From NCBI RefSeq assembly GCF_963677875.1, contig NZ_OY782566.1:62001-126000 (forward strand): a stretch of 64,000 nucleotides of DNA. The letters run 5' to 3'. The DNA comes from Thiomicrorhabdus sp. GTDB lineage: Bacteria; Pseudomonadota; Gammaproteobacteria; Thiomicrospirales; Thiomicrospiraceae. The translations under genes and the position numbers were made by a program. The stretch's first letter is position 1. Every line of letters starts with the position of its first letter. Positions 15,126 through 22,955 of the stretch are shown here, in pieces. The notes beneath the pieces are model-generated. The model was not told the DNA's origin. It searched no databases and saw only the letters and a program-made list of their open reading frames with translations.

Positions 15126-17080
15126 ATGCACAAGATATATACTCATTCCACTCTCACCTCTTTGGCCACATTAGGCGTTTCCTGCGCGCTTTTATCTCTC
15201 CCTGCAATCGCAGCCGAACGGCTAGATGCCGTTGAGGTACTTCCCGAAAGAGGCATTCAGACCGACGACGTCTATTCACAGCCCAAAAGCTTCACCAATA
15301 ACAGTCAGACATTTCAACGCGAAGATTTTCAAGCCTTACCGATTAATAATGCCTACGAAATGCTCGATTACGCTACCGGGGCCTTTATCCAGACTCAAGG
15401 GCGAAAATCGCCTTATTTTGCCAGCATTCGCGCCGGTTCCAATCTGGGAATCATCATTGACGGTGCTTATCTCCCGCCTCCGGCCGCCTCGAAAGTTCTG
15501 ATGCAACTTCCTGTCACCGCGATTGAATCCATGACGATTGTCCGGGATGCCAGTGCTCTGAACCTCGGCCCACTGACCTCGATCATCGGCCCGATGACCA
15601 GTTCGAGAACCGAAGGGTTCGTCGTCATCAAAACCCTTAGCGCCACTCATAAACCGAAAGCCGAACTCCATGCCCGGCTGGCCAACTTCGGGCAAGCCGG
15701 AGCCGATGCCACCGGCGCCTTACAGCTAAATGAGAACCTATATGCCCGCGCGGTACTCGGCACAGAACGCAAAGACGGTCCCGCCGGTTATGAAAACGGT
15801 TACCAACAAACCGCCGGCCTGTGGAAACTGGAAGGCATCCACGAAAAATTCGATTGGCAGATCAATTTCTTCCACGCCGACGGCAGCCGGGAATTACAGC
15901 GCGGACTCGATACATCCGGCGTCTCCGATGCCAGATGGGAGTACGATCCGTTACAGATTCGCATGATCAACAGTCAGGCCGGCTTCTACTGGGATGAACA
16001 CAATACAACTGCCGTACGATTTTCCTATTCGGAAAGCGATGCCGATCTGCAGAAAAAAAGCTACCAGAATCCGGCCGCCGATTCCGAAGAAGCAACCCGA
16101 GAACGTTTCTCCAATCTCGACATCAGTCATGCATGGAAACAAGCCGGGAATGCCCTGCGCCTTGGGTACAACTTCATGTTCTATCACAACCCGACCGGCA
16201 TGCTGTACTACCCGGGCTATGAACGCAAGGAACACATCCACTCCGTCTACTTGCAGGACGAATACCGCCACGACAATTTCAGCATCGACTTCGGTTTCAG
16301 AAATGATCGCCGTCACATCGACAAGGGCTACGAACAGATCGGGACGCAGAAAAAAATCATCGAAGATGTGGCGCTGGACGACCTGTTGACCGCGGCACTC
16401 GGCGCCACCTACAACCCGACACCGGCAGACCTGCTGAGTTTCAGAAGCCTGTATACCGAGCAGCAGCCGATCGGCGTCTACAGTCAGAACAGTGCCCAAT
16501 TGCCGAAAGAAAAAACGTCTGCGCGGCGAACTCGGCTGGTCGCATGTGTGGCATCAGCTGTTCCGCACGACTCTGACCGCCTTTATTGAAAACCTTGATG
16601 ACGGCGCCTATGTTTCGGGACAGATTGTCGACCCCTCAGGATCCGACATCCTATATCAATGTTTACGATGCCGACAGCTGGCAGAACCGCGGTCTGGAAC
16701 TGGAAATCAAAGGTCGGCAGGGAGCTTACGGATATGAACTGGGCTTAAGCCGGGTTGATCCGGGAGAAACGCCGAGCGGGGTCGTCAATGTACCGGAAAA
16801 CCTGGTTCGTGCCCGTCTCTATTATCAAACCGCCAAATGGCAGTTTAATCTGGGAATCCGCTCGATGAGCGAATACCTGTCAGCCAACAAAGCCGGAACC
16901 GGCATGGCCGGAGATTTCATCCGCTACGATGCCAGCATCGGCCACACGTTCAAAATCAGCGGCAACCGACACCAAATCAACCTGTTCGCCAAAAACCTCA
17001 GTGACGAGAAGTACGAAACCGTTTACGGCTTCCCAAGCGAAGGAACCAATATCGGAGTAGATTATCGTGTTCAGTTCTAG
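15126..17080 (+). pseudogene. TonB-dependent outer-membrane receptor 2, two frameshifts
   Basis: The start is ATG 15126 (MHKIYTHSTLTSLATLGVSCALLSLPAIAA, a signal peptide); ATG 15111 is an alternative. The plug domain reads NNAYEMLDYATGAFIQTQG, SIRAGSNLGIIIDGAYLPPP and SMTIVRDASALNLGP. The barrel follows, with HSVYLQDEYRHDNFSIDFGFRNDRRH. Two single-base surpluses break it: an A in the A6 run near 16509-16514 and a C in the C4 run near 16629-16632. When both are removed the frame reads RLRGELGWSHVWHQLF, then VDPQDPTSYINVYDADSW, and ends at 17080 in VDYRVQF with terminal Phe. The plug is unusual in lacking the common RG-(FN)-D pattern. It overlaps the binding-protein gene by 14 bp and probably defines the ligand of that ABC system. 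Confidence 0.8.
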
Positions 17081-18125
17081 TATTCGCCATATCGCACCCA
17101 AATCCCTTTATCCCGCAATCATTCTGATCCTGGCGATGATCGGCAATGCAGCTGCGGACGATGCATGCCACTTAAAACATGAACCGCAACGCGTCTATTC
17201 CGCCAATCCGGTCGTAACCTATTTAATGATGGCCATGGCTCCGGAAAAGCTGGTCGGCTGGAACTTTCCGCCGCCGCCTCAGGCTCGCGGTATTTTCTCT
17301 GCCGAAAGCTTCGACAAACCGGTGATCGGCGGCTGGTTCGGTCAGGGCCGGACACCGAATATGGAAGAGCTGATCCGTTCCAAGCCGGATCTGATGCTGC
17401 TTTCCGGGGCCACCGTCAATACCGACCAGCAGCGGGTAGTGGAAAAACTCGGAGTCCCGGTCTGTTATCTCAAGCTCGACCGCCTGACGGATTATCCGCA
17501 GGACTTGCGAAATCTCGGCCACTGGCTTGGAAAAGCACAGCGCGGCGAAAAGCTGGCACAAGAAGTAGAACAAATCCTGAACCGACTCACCGAACGCAAA
17601 CGCAAGCTGCAGGCGCAAGGAGCCCTGAAGACCGTCTATTACGCCGAATCAACCAGCGGATTGGCAACCGAATGCCGCGGATCGATTCACTCCGAGGCAA
17701 TTCCGCTTGCTGGAGGCATCAATCCGCATATCTGCCCGAACGATCATGCAAAACAAAGTCGTTTCGGCCGGGTCGATATTAATTTCGAGCAACTGCTGCG
17801 CTATAACCCGGATGCCATCGTTACTCAGGAAATCGGATTTTACGAACGTGTTTATCAGGATGCGAAATGGCGCAGCCTGAAAGCAGTGCAGAATCGTCAG
17901 GTCTTTTTCATGCCGCAGGTTCCTTTCCGCTGGATGGATCGCCCACCATCGTTTATGCGTCTGCTGGCGGCGGAGTGGCTGATGGCCCAGCTTTATCCGC
18001 AGTCGTTAAATACCGATTTATTGAAAGTCAGCGGCGACTTTATCGAGACCTTTTTTCAAGTGCGCCCTGACGACGCACAACTCAAACGCATTCTAAACGG
18101 AGAAATTGTCGATGAAAGACGCTAA
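17067..18125 (+). CDS. Class-III periplasmic binding protein (FecB/BtuF/MolA fold)
   Basis: A 352-residue secreted protein (signal FSSSIRHIAPKSLYPAIILILAMIGNAAA) of the cluster that binds siderophores, cobalamin, haem or, in MolA of Haemophilus, molybdate and tungstate. Typical segments are RVYSANPVVTYLMMAMAPEKLVGWN, PNMEELIRSKPDLMLLSG, QRVVEKLGVPVCYLKLDR and NFEQLLRYNPDAIVTQE. The start is GTG 17067, overlapping the receptor stop by 14 bp, with GGAG about 10 bp upstream; no ATG is available before the signal peptide. The stop overlaps the next gene. The ligand cannot be read from the sequence. The ModE-like promoter box of the region is the only hint towards molybdenum or tungsten. Confidence 0.8.
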   Translation: MFSSSIRHIAPKSLYPAIILILAMIGNAAADDACHLKHEPQRVYSANPVVTYLMMAMAPEKLVGWNFPPPPQARGIFSAESFDKPVIGGWFGQGRTPNMEELIRSKPDLMLLSGATVNTDQQRVVEKLGVPVCYLKLDRLTDYPQDLRNLGHWLGKAQRGEKLAQEVEQILNRLTERKRKLQAQGALKTVYYAESTSGLATECRGSIHSEAIPLAGGINPHICPNDHAKQSRFGRVDINFEQLLRYNPDAIVTQEIGFYERVYQDAKWRSLKAVQNRQVFFMPQVPFRWMDRPPSFMRLLAAEWLMAQLYPQSLNTDLLKVSGDFIETFFQVRPDDAQLKRILNGEIVDERR

Positions 18126-19146
18126 ACCACGCAAACCGACTTTGGGAGCCATGTTGCATGTAACGCCGCAAGATGAGCAGACGCCGACACAGACCTATGC
18201 CGAATTCGGTCGTCTGGTCCGCGAAATTGAAACTCTCGGCTACCAGCAGGCCTGGGTAACGGAACATCATTTTACACCGCACAGTCTGACTCCGGCTCCG
18301 TTGTTGATGATGGGACACTTTCTGGCACAAACCACCCGTTTACAGCTGGGAGCGGCCGCCGTTCTGGTCGGATTTCACAATCCGATCGAAGTCGCCGAAC
18401 AACTGGCAACCCTGAATACTCTCTATCCGCAACGCGTGCTATGCGGCTTTGCAAAGGGCGGCCCTTTCGAATCACAGAATGCCGCCTTCAAGGCAGATGC
18501 CGAACTCAGTCGTGCCCGCATGGAAGAAGCCGTTCCAGCAGTGCTTGAATTAATTAATCACCCAAGCAGCAATCACCTTGGAAAACACTATCAATGGGGA
18601 ACGCTAAATCTGCATCCGCGCACTCACCTTGCTGCGGCTCAATGTTTTATGGCGACTTCACACCCTTCCAGTCTGGAAATCGCCGTCGAACACAATCTCG
18701 GTTTAATGGCCGCACAATTCTGGGATCAAGCTAAAATTGAAGCCAATATTGCCGCTTACCGTCGTTTACATCCTCAAGGAAAAGCACCACAAATGATGGC
18801 CGCACGCGGGCTGTTCATTGCCGACAGTGAAGATGAGGCCAAGACCCTTGCATGGCAGCATATCCAGAGTTTTCGCGCTCAAAAAGCGCAACTATGGGGA
18901 CAAAAAGGCACAAATCATCGAGGCCCGATGCAGGGATTAAGTAAAGAAGAACTGCTTGAACGCATGCTGTGCGGCACGATGGAGCAGGTCAGCCAACAGG
19001 TACAGAGTCTGATCGATATCGGTGTCAGCCAGCTCGGTCTCAATCCATTAACCTCGGATCACAATACCCGTTTACAGCAACTGCAGTGCTTCAAAAACGC
19101 CATCTGGGATCCTCTACTGAAAAACCGCTACGAGGACGCCGCGTGA
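18112..19146 (+). CDS. Luciferase-like (LLM) flavin-dependent oxidoreductase
   Basis: A 344-residue protein of the bacterial luciferase-like superfamily, a TIM barrel that uses reduced FMN. The family start pattern is VREIETLGYQQAWVTEHHF, followed by TRLQLGAAAVLVGFHNPIEVAEQLATLNTLYPQRVLCGFAKGG and RARMEEAVPAVLELI. The C-terminal region is CGTMEQVSQQVQSLIDIGVSQLGLNP. The start is ATG 18112, overlapping the upstream gene by 14 bp, behind GGAG at 18098; TTG 18106 is too close to that site. Its presence inside a TonB/ABC uptake operon is unusual. It may chemically release the imported metal from a ligand or degrade an imported chelator, but that is inference. Confidence 0.8.
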   Translation: MKDAKPRKPTLGAMLHVTPQDEQTPTQTYAEFGRLVREIETLGYQQAWVTEHHFTPHSLTPAPLLMMGHFLAQTTRLQLGAAAVLVGFHNPIEVAEQLATLNTLYPQRVLCGFAKGGPFESQNAAFKADAELSRARMEEAVPAVLELINHPSSNHLGKHYQWGTLNLHPRTHLAAAQCFMATSHPSSLEIAVEHNLGLMAAQFWDQAKIEANIAAYRRLHPQGKAPQMMAARGLFIADSEDEAKTLAWQHIQSFRAQKAQLWGQKGTNHRGPMQGLSKEELLERMLCGTMEQVSQQVQSLIDIGVSQLGLNPLTSDHNTRLQQLQCFKNAIWDPLLKNRYEDAA

Positions 19147-20186
19147 CCCCATCGGAAAACCATCCTTCCTCTACTTCGATGCGCGGCGGCATGTTGTTGA
19201 TTGCCTTGTCTCTTCTTCTGATCGGAGTCGCCTTGCTCTCTCTGACACTCGGTCGCTACGACTTCGCACCTTTAAGCAGTCTGACGGAGTTGTTCCGTCA
19301 CTGGGACTGGCTTGAAGGTCAAGCCGATCCAACGGTCATCAGCATACTGATCGATGTACGTCTGCCAAGAATTCTGGCTGCCATTCTTATCGGCGCCGCT
19401 CTGGCCGTCGGCGGCGCCGCTTTTCAGGCACTGTTTATGAACCCGCTGGTATCACCCGGCGTACTCGGCGTTCTTTCCGGTTCGGCATTCGGCGCTTCTC
19501 TGGGCATTCTGCTGTTCGACAGCCTGTGGATGATGCAACTACTGACTTTCGTATTCGGTCTGGCAGCGGTGGCAATTGCGTTATTACTGGCGAAGGGAGA
19601 GTTGCGTAACAACATGGTGATACTGGTGCTTGGCGGCATGATTACCGGAGCGCTTTTTACCGCCTTTCTGTCGATCATCAAATACGTTGCCGACCCTTAC
19701 AGCAAACTGCCGGCCATCACTTACTGGCTGATGGGGTCGCTGGCCAATATCCAGAATGACCTTCTGCTGTGGAGCGCACCGTTTGTTCTTGTCGGGCTGG
19801 TGCTTATGATCGCCCACGGACATGTCTTAAATGTCCTCAGTCTCGGCGACGACGAAGCCCGAACGCTGGGCATCAATGTCGAGAGGAAACGTTTTTTGAT
19901 TATCGTTATCGCCACATTCCTCGGCGCGGTGACGGTTACGCTCGGCGGCATGATCGGCTGGGTCGGGCTGGTGATTCCGCATCTGACCCGTCTGCTGCTC
20001 GGCGCGGATAATCGTTTGCTTTTGCCGGCATCGGCACTGCTGGGAGCCACCTATCTGCTTATCGTTGACGACATTGCCCGCCTGGCCTTGAGTATCGAAA
20101 TTCCGATCGGTATTCTCACCGCTCTGATCGGTCTGCCGGTTTTCGCCTGGGCATTAAAAAACGTTAGAAAAGGATGGCAAGCATGA
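19143..20186 (+). CDS. FecCD/BtuC/MolB-type ABC permease
   Basis: A 347-residue inner-membrane protein with about ten hydrophobic segments. Family motifs include RLPRILAAILIGAALAVGGAAFQALFMNPLVSPGVLGVLSGSAFGASL, MGSLANIQ, SLGDDEARTLGINVER and GMIGWVGLVIPHLTRLLLGADNR. The start is GTG 19143, overlapping the LLM stop by 4 bp (GTGA), which indicates translational coupling. Its stop overlaps the globin start in ATGA. With the ATPase at 20694 and the binding protein at 17067 it forms a complete type-II importer. Confidence 0.9.
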   Translation: MTPSENHPSSTSMRGGMLLIALSLLLIGVALLSLTLGRYDFAPLSSLTELFRHWDWLEGQADPTVISILIDVRLPRILAAILIGAALAVGGAAFQALFMNPLVSPGVLGVLSGSAFGASLGILLFDSLWMMQLLTFVFGLAAVAIALLLAKGELRNNMVILVLGGMITGALFTAFLSIIKYVADPYSKLPAITYWLMGSLANIQNDLLLWSAPFVLVGLVLMIAHGHVLNVLSLGDDEARTLGINVERKRFLIIVIATFLGAVTVTLGGMIGWVGLVIPHLTRLLLGADNRLLLPASALLGATYLLIVDDIARLALSIEIPIGILTALIGLPVFAWALKNVRKGWQA

Positions 20187-20701
20187 ACACACCAAAAACA
20201 TCACCCGGCTCCTGTCCGTTCAGCCCGGCATTCAGGCGTGAAGACTACCCGGATGCGCCTTTTCCCGATCAGGAAATCTATCAGCACCTTGGAGCAGAGA
20301 GTATTCGCAAGTTGATTCGCCATCATCACCGGCTGATGCGAACCAGTCATATCGGCCATCTGTTCGGCAAGGACGATCAACGCTTCGAACGCATTATCGA
20401 ATACACCTGCGATTATTTTGTTGAAATGCTTGGCGGGCCGAAATATTTTACCGACCAACGTGGAGAACCTCGGCTTGGTCGTCGCCATCGTCCTTTTGCT
20501 CTCACTCCGGCTGACCGCGAAGCGTGGCTGGACTTTTTCCGTCAGGCCTTGATGGAAAACGCCATTCCACAGGAAATTGCACAAAACCTCTGGAACTGGG
20601 TCGAACCCCTGTCGATGCGCTTTCTCACTCCGCACATCGCACCGCAGCAATTGAAAAGAATGTATCTGTATACAGACAAGACGGGAAAAACCGATGATTA
20701 A
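20183..20701 (+). CDS. Truncated haemoglobin, group II-like
   Basis: A 172-residue globin with an N-terminal extension of about 30 residues beyond the usual 2/2 fold. Landmarks are YQHLGAESIRKLIRHHH, RFERIIEYTCDYFVEMLGGP, and GEPRLGRRHRPFALTPADREAWLDFFRQAL, where His102 should be the proximal haem ligand. Group II truncated globins bind O2 or NO and can supply electrons or oxygen chemistry to partner enzymes. The start is ATG 20183, overlapping the permease stop, with AAAGGA upstream. Placement between permease and ATPase genes, with all starts and stops overlapping, shows it is made together with the importer. A functional link with the LLM flavoenzyme (O2 delivery or NO protection) is a reasonable guess. 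Confidence 0.85.
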   Translation: MNTPKTSPGSCPFSPAFRREDYPDAPFPDQEIYQHLGAESIRKLIRHHHRLMRTSHIGHLFGKDDQRFERIIEYTCDYFVEMLGGPKYFTDQRGEPRLGRRHRPFALTPADREAWLDFFRQALMENAIPQEIAQNLWNWVEPLSMRFLTPHIAPQQLKRMYLYTDKTGKTDD

Positions 20702-21479
20702 AATCCACCAACTCAGTGCCGGGCACGACTCCGATAATGTATTTTCCAACCTGAATCTAACCCTGAGGGAAGGCGAAATCGTCAGTTTGCTCGGCGCCAA
20801 CGGTTGCGGCAAAACCACCCTGCTGAGAACAGCACTCGGGCTGCATCCGAAGCGCAGCGGTTCGGTAAAGGTTAACAATCAGGATTTCCATCGCATGGAT
20901 GCCCGTCAACGCGCCCGCCTGATCAGCTATGTTCCGCAATATCATCGCCTGGCATTCGGTTATCCGGTAATCGAGATGGTGTTGATGGGGACTCAGGCCG
21001 GGAAATCCGGCTGGAGCCGACCGAATGCCGCAGATCGAGAAAATGCCGAAAACGCTTTGGAATTAATGAATATTGACCATCTGCGCAATCGCCCTTACAC
21101 CCAACTCTCGGGAGGTCAGCGCCAGCTGGTACTGATTGCACGGGCTCTGGCGCAAAACACACCCATGATCTTTATGGACGAACCGACCAACGGCCTGGAT
21201 TTCGGCAACCAGATCAAACTTCTGGAAAAAATCCGCAGCCTGAAATCGCAGGGCAAGAGCGTGCTGTTTACCACTCACCATCCCGAGCAGGCGTTAAGTA
21301 CCGCAACAAGAGCAATCAGCATGCGCAACGGGCAGATCGCCAAAGACGGACGACCGCGCGACGTTCTGCAAGTTGAACATTTACGAGAGCTTTATCAGCT
21401 GGACGAACGACAGCTACCGGATGGCTATTGGCCAACCTCATTTATCAAAACGAATACCGCCCGGCAAGATGTTGCATAA
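20694..21479 (+). CDS. FecE/BtuD/MolC-type ABC transporter ATPase
   Basis: A 261-residue ABC ATPase with all motifs: Walker A GANGCGKTT at 34-42, Q-loop ISYVPQYHRLAFGYP, signature LSGGQRQ at 138-144, Walker B MIFMDEP at 158-164 and the H-loop TTHH. The sequence belongs to the siderophore/cobalamin/MolC class and not to ModC. It overlaps the globin gene by 8 bp and ends the operon. The next gene, hemN, converges 20 bp away with no clear terminator between them. Confidence 0.9.
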   Translation: MIKIHQLSAGHDSDNVFSNLNLTLREGEIVSLLGANGCGKTTLLRTALGLHPKRSGSVKVNNQDFHRMDARQRARLISYVPQYHRLAFGYPVIEMVLMGTQAGKSGWSRPNAADRENAENALELMNIDHLRNRPYTQLSGGQRQLVLIARALAQNTPMIFMDEPTNGLDFGNQIKLLEKIRSLKSQGKSVLFTTHHPEQALSTATRAISMRNGQIAKDGRPRDVLQVEHLRELYQLDERQLPDGYWPTSFIKTNTARQDVA

Positions 21480-21498
21480 TCCATTCGACGGGATTTGG

Positions 21499-22881
21499 CT
21501 AGATGACCTTCGAGAAGCGGTTTTCGGTACCCGCTTTCAGGTAAGCATCGAACACCATACAGATATTGCGAATCAGCAGTCGACCTTTAGCGGTCACAAA
21601 CAGGTCGGTATCGTTAACCTGAATCAGACCATCCTCAATCATCGGCGTTAAGTTTCGCAGTTCATCGGCAAAATATTCGTCAAAACGGATATTCCAACGA
21701 TCATCGAGCTGTTCGAAATTCAGGTGGAAATGGCTGATCAGGCGGGTGATAACATCACGGCGCAGTTCGTCGTCTTCGGTCAGTTGCACGCCACGAAAAA
21801 CAGCCAGATGACCGGCATCGATCGCTGCATAGTAATCGGCCAGAGACTTATAGTTCTGCGCATAGGTGTTGTTGATCAGAGAAATCGATGTCGCCCCCAT
21901 CCCGACCAGATCGCAGTCGGCATGCGTCGAATACCCCTGGAAGTTGCGGTACAAGGTTTCATTACGTTGCGCAACCGCCAGTTCGTCGTCCGGTTTCGCA
22001 AAGTGATCCATGCCGATATACACATACCCGGCTTCAAGAAGACGCTCGGTGGTCGCATGCAGGATCGCCAGTTTTTCGTCCGCCGAAGGCATATCCGCTT
22101 CGTTCATTTTCTTCTGCGTCGGGAACAGACTCGGCATGTGTGCATAGTTGAAAATCGAGAAGCGATCCGGTTCAGCTTCCAACACTCGATCCAGCGTGTG
22201 GATGAATCCTTTCTCGGTCTGGAAAGGCAGGCCGTAAATCAGGTCGACATTCACCGACAAAAAACCGTTTTCACGCGCCGCCTCCAGCACTTCAAACGTT
22301 TCAGCCTGAGTCTGAATACGGTTTACCGCCTTCTGTACTTTTTCATCGAAATCCTGCACTCCCAGGCTCATACGGTTAAACCCAAGCTGGCGCAAAAGCT
22401 GAACCGATTCGCGATTGGCTTCACGCGGGTCAATCTCAATCGAATATTCGCCGGAATCGTCGTTATACAGATTGAAATGCTCGCGGGTTTTCTCCATTAA
22501 AGCGCGCATTTCGTCGTGATTGATAAAGGTCGGCGTCCCACCGCCCCAATGCAGTTGCTCAACCATTCGACTGGAGTCAAACAATTTCGACTGCATTTCA
22601 ATTTCTTTGAAGAGACGTTCCAGATAAGGCGTAGTTTTGGAGCGATCCCGCGTCCAGACTTTGTTGCAGGCACAAAAAAAGCATACCGTATCGCAAAACG
22701 GAATGTGAAAATACAAGGATAAAGCCCGACTGGTGGCATTACTGCGCTTGGCGGCTTCGGCGTAATCTTCCAGCCCGAAATGTTCTTCGAACTGCACCGC
22801 CGTCGGATAAGAGGTATAACGCGGTCCCGTCTGGTTATATCGCTTGATCAACGCCTCGTCGAACTGAATTTTCTGTTCCAT
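21499..22881 (-). CDS. hemN: Oxygen-independent coproporphyrinogen III oxidase
   Basis: A 460-residue radical-SAM enzyme that decarboxylates coproporphyrinogen III to protoporphyrinogen IX without oxygen. The cluster-binding motif CDTVCFFC places cysteines at 63, 67 and 70, followed by HWGGGTPTF and SIEIDPRE. I chose ATG 22881 (MEQKIQFDEALIKRYNQTGPRYTSYPTA), which gives the family N-terminus, over the longer frame to 22929. AAGG lies just upstream. The enzyme supplies haem for the many c-type cytochromes encoded nearby. Confidence 0.95.
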   Translation of the reverse strand: MEQKIQFDEALIKRYNQTGPRYTSYPTAVQFEEHFGLEDYAEAAKRSNATSRALSLYFHIPFCDTVCFFCACNKVWTRDRSKTTPYLERLFKEIEMQSKLFDSSRMVEQLHWGGGTPTFINHDEMRALMEKTREHFNLYNDDSGEYSIEIDPREANRESVQLLRQLGFNRMSLGVQDFDEKVQKAVNRIQTQAETFEVLEAARENGFLSVNVDLIYGLPFQTEKGFIHTLDRVLEAEPDRFSIFNYAHMPSLFPTQKKMNEADMPSADEKLAILHATTERLLEAGYVYIGMDHFAKPDDELAVAQRNETLYRNFQGYSTHADCDLVGMGATSISLINNTYAQNYKSLADYYAAIDAGHLAVFRGVQLTEDDELRRDVITRLISHFHLNFEQLDDRWNIRFDEYFADELRNLTPMIEDGLIQVNDTDLFVTAKGRLLIRNICMVFDAYLKAGTENRFSKVI

Positions 22882-22955
22882 TTTCACAGCCTTCCATTTT
22901 GCTTTTCTGAATTGCCAAGCATACGCCATCCACCGGCGAAAAAAGTTAATTCATC

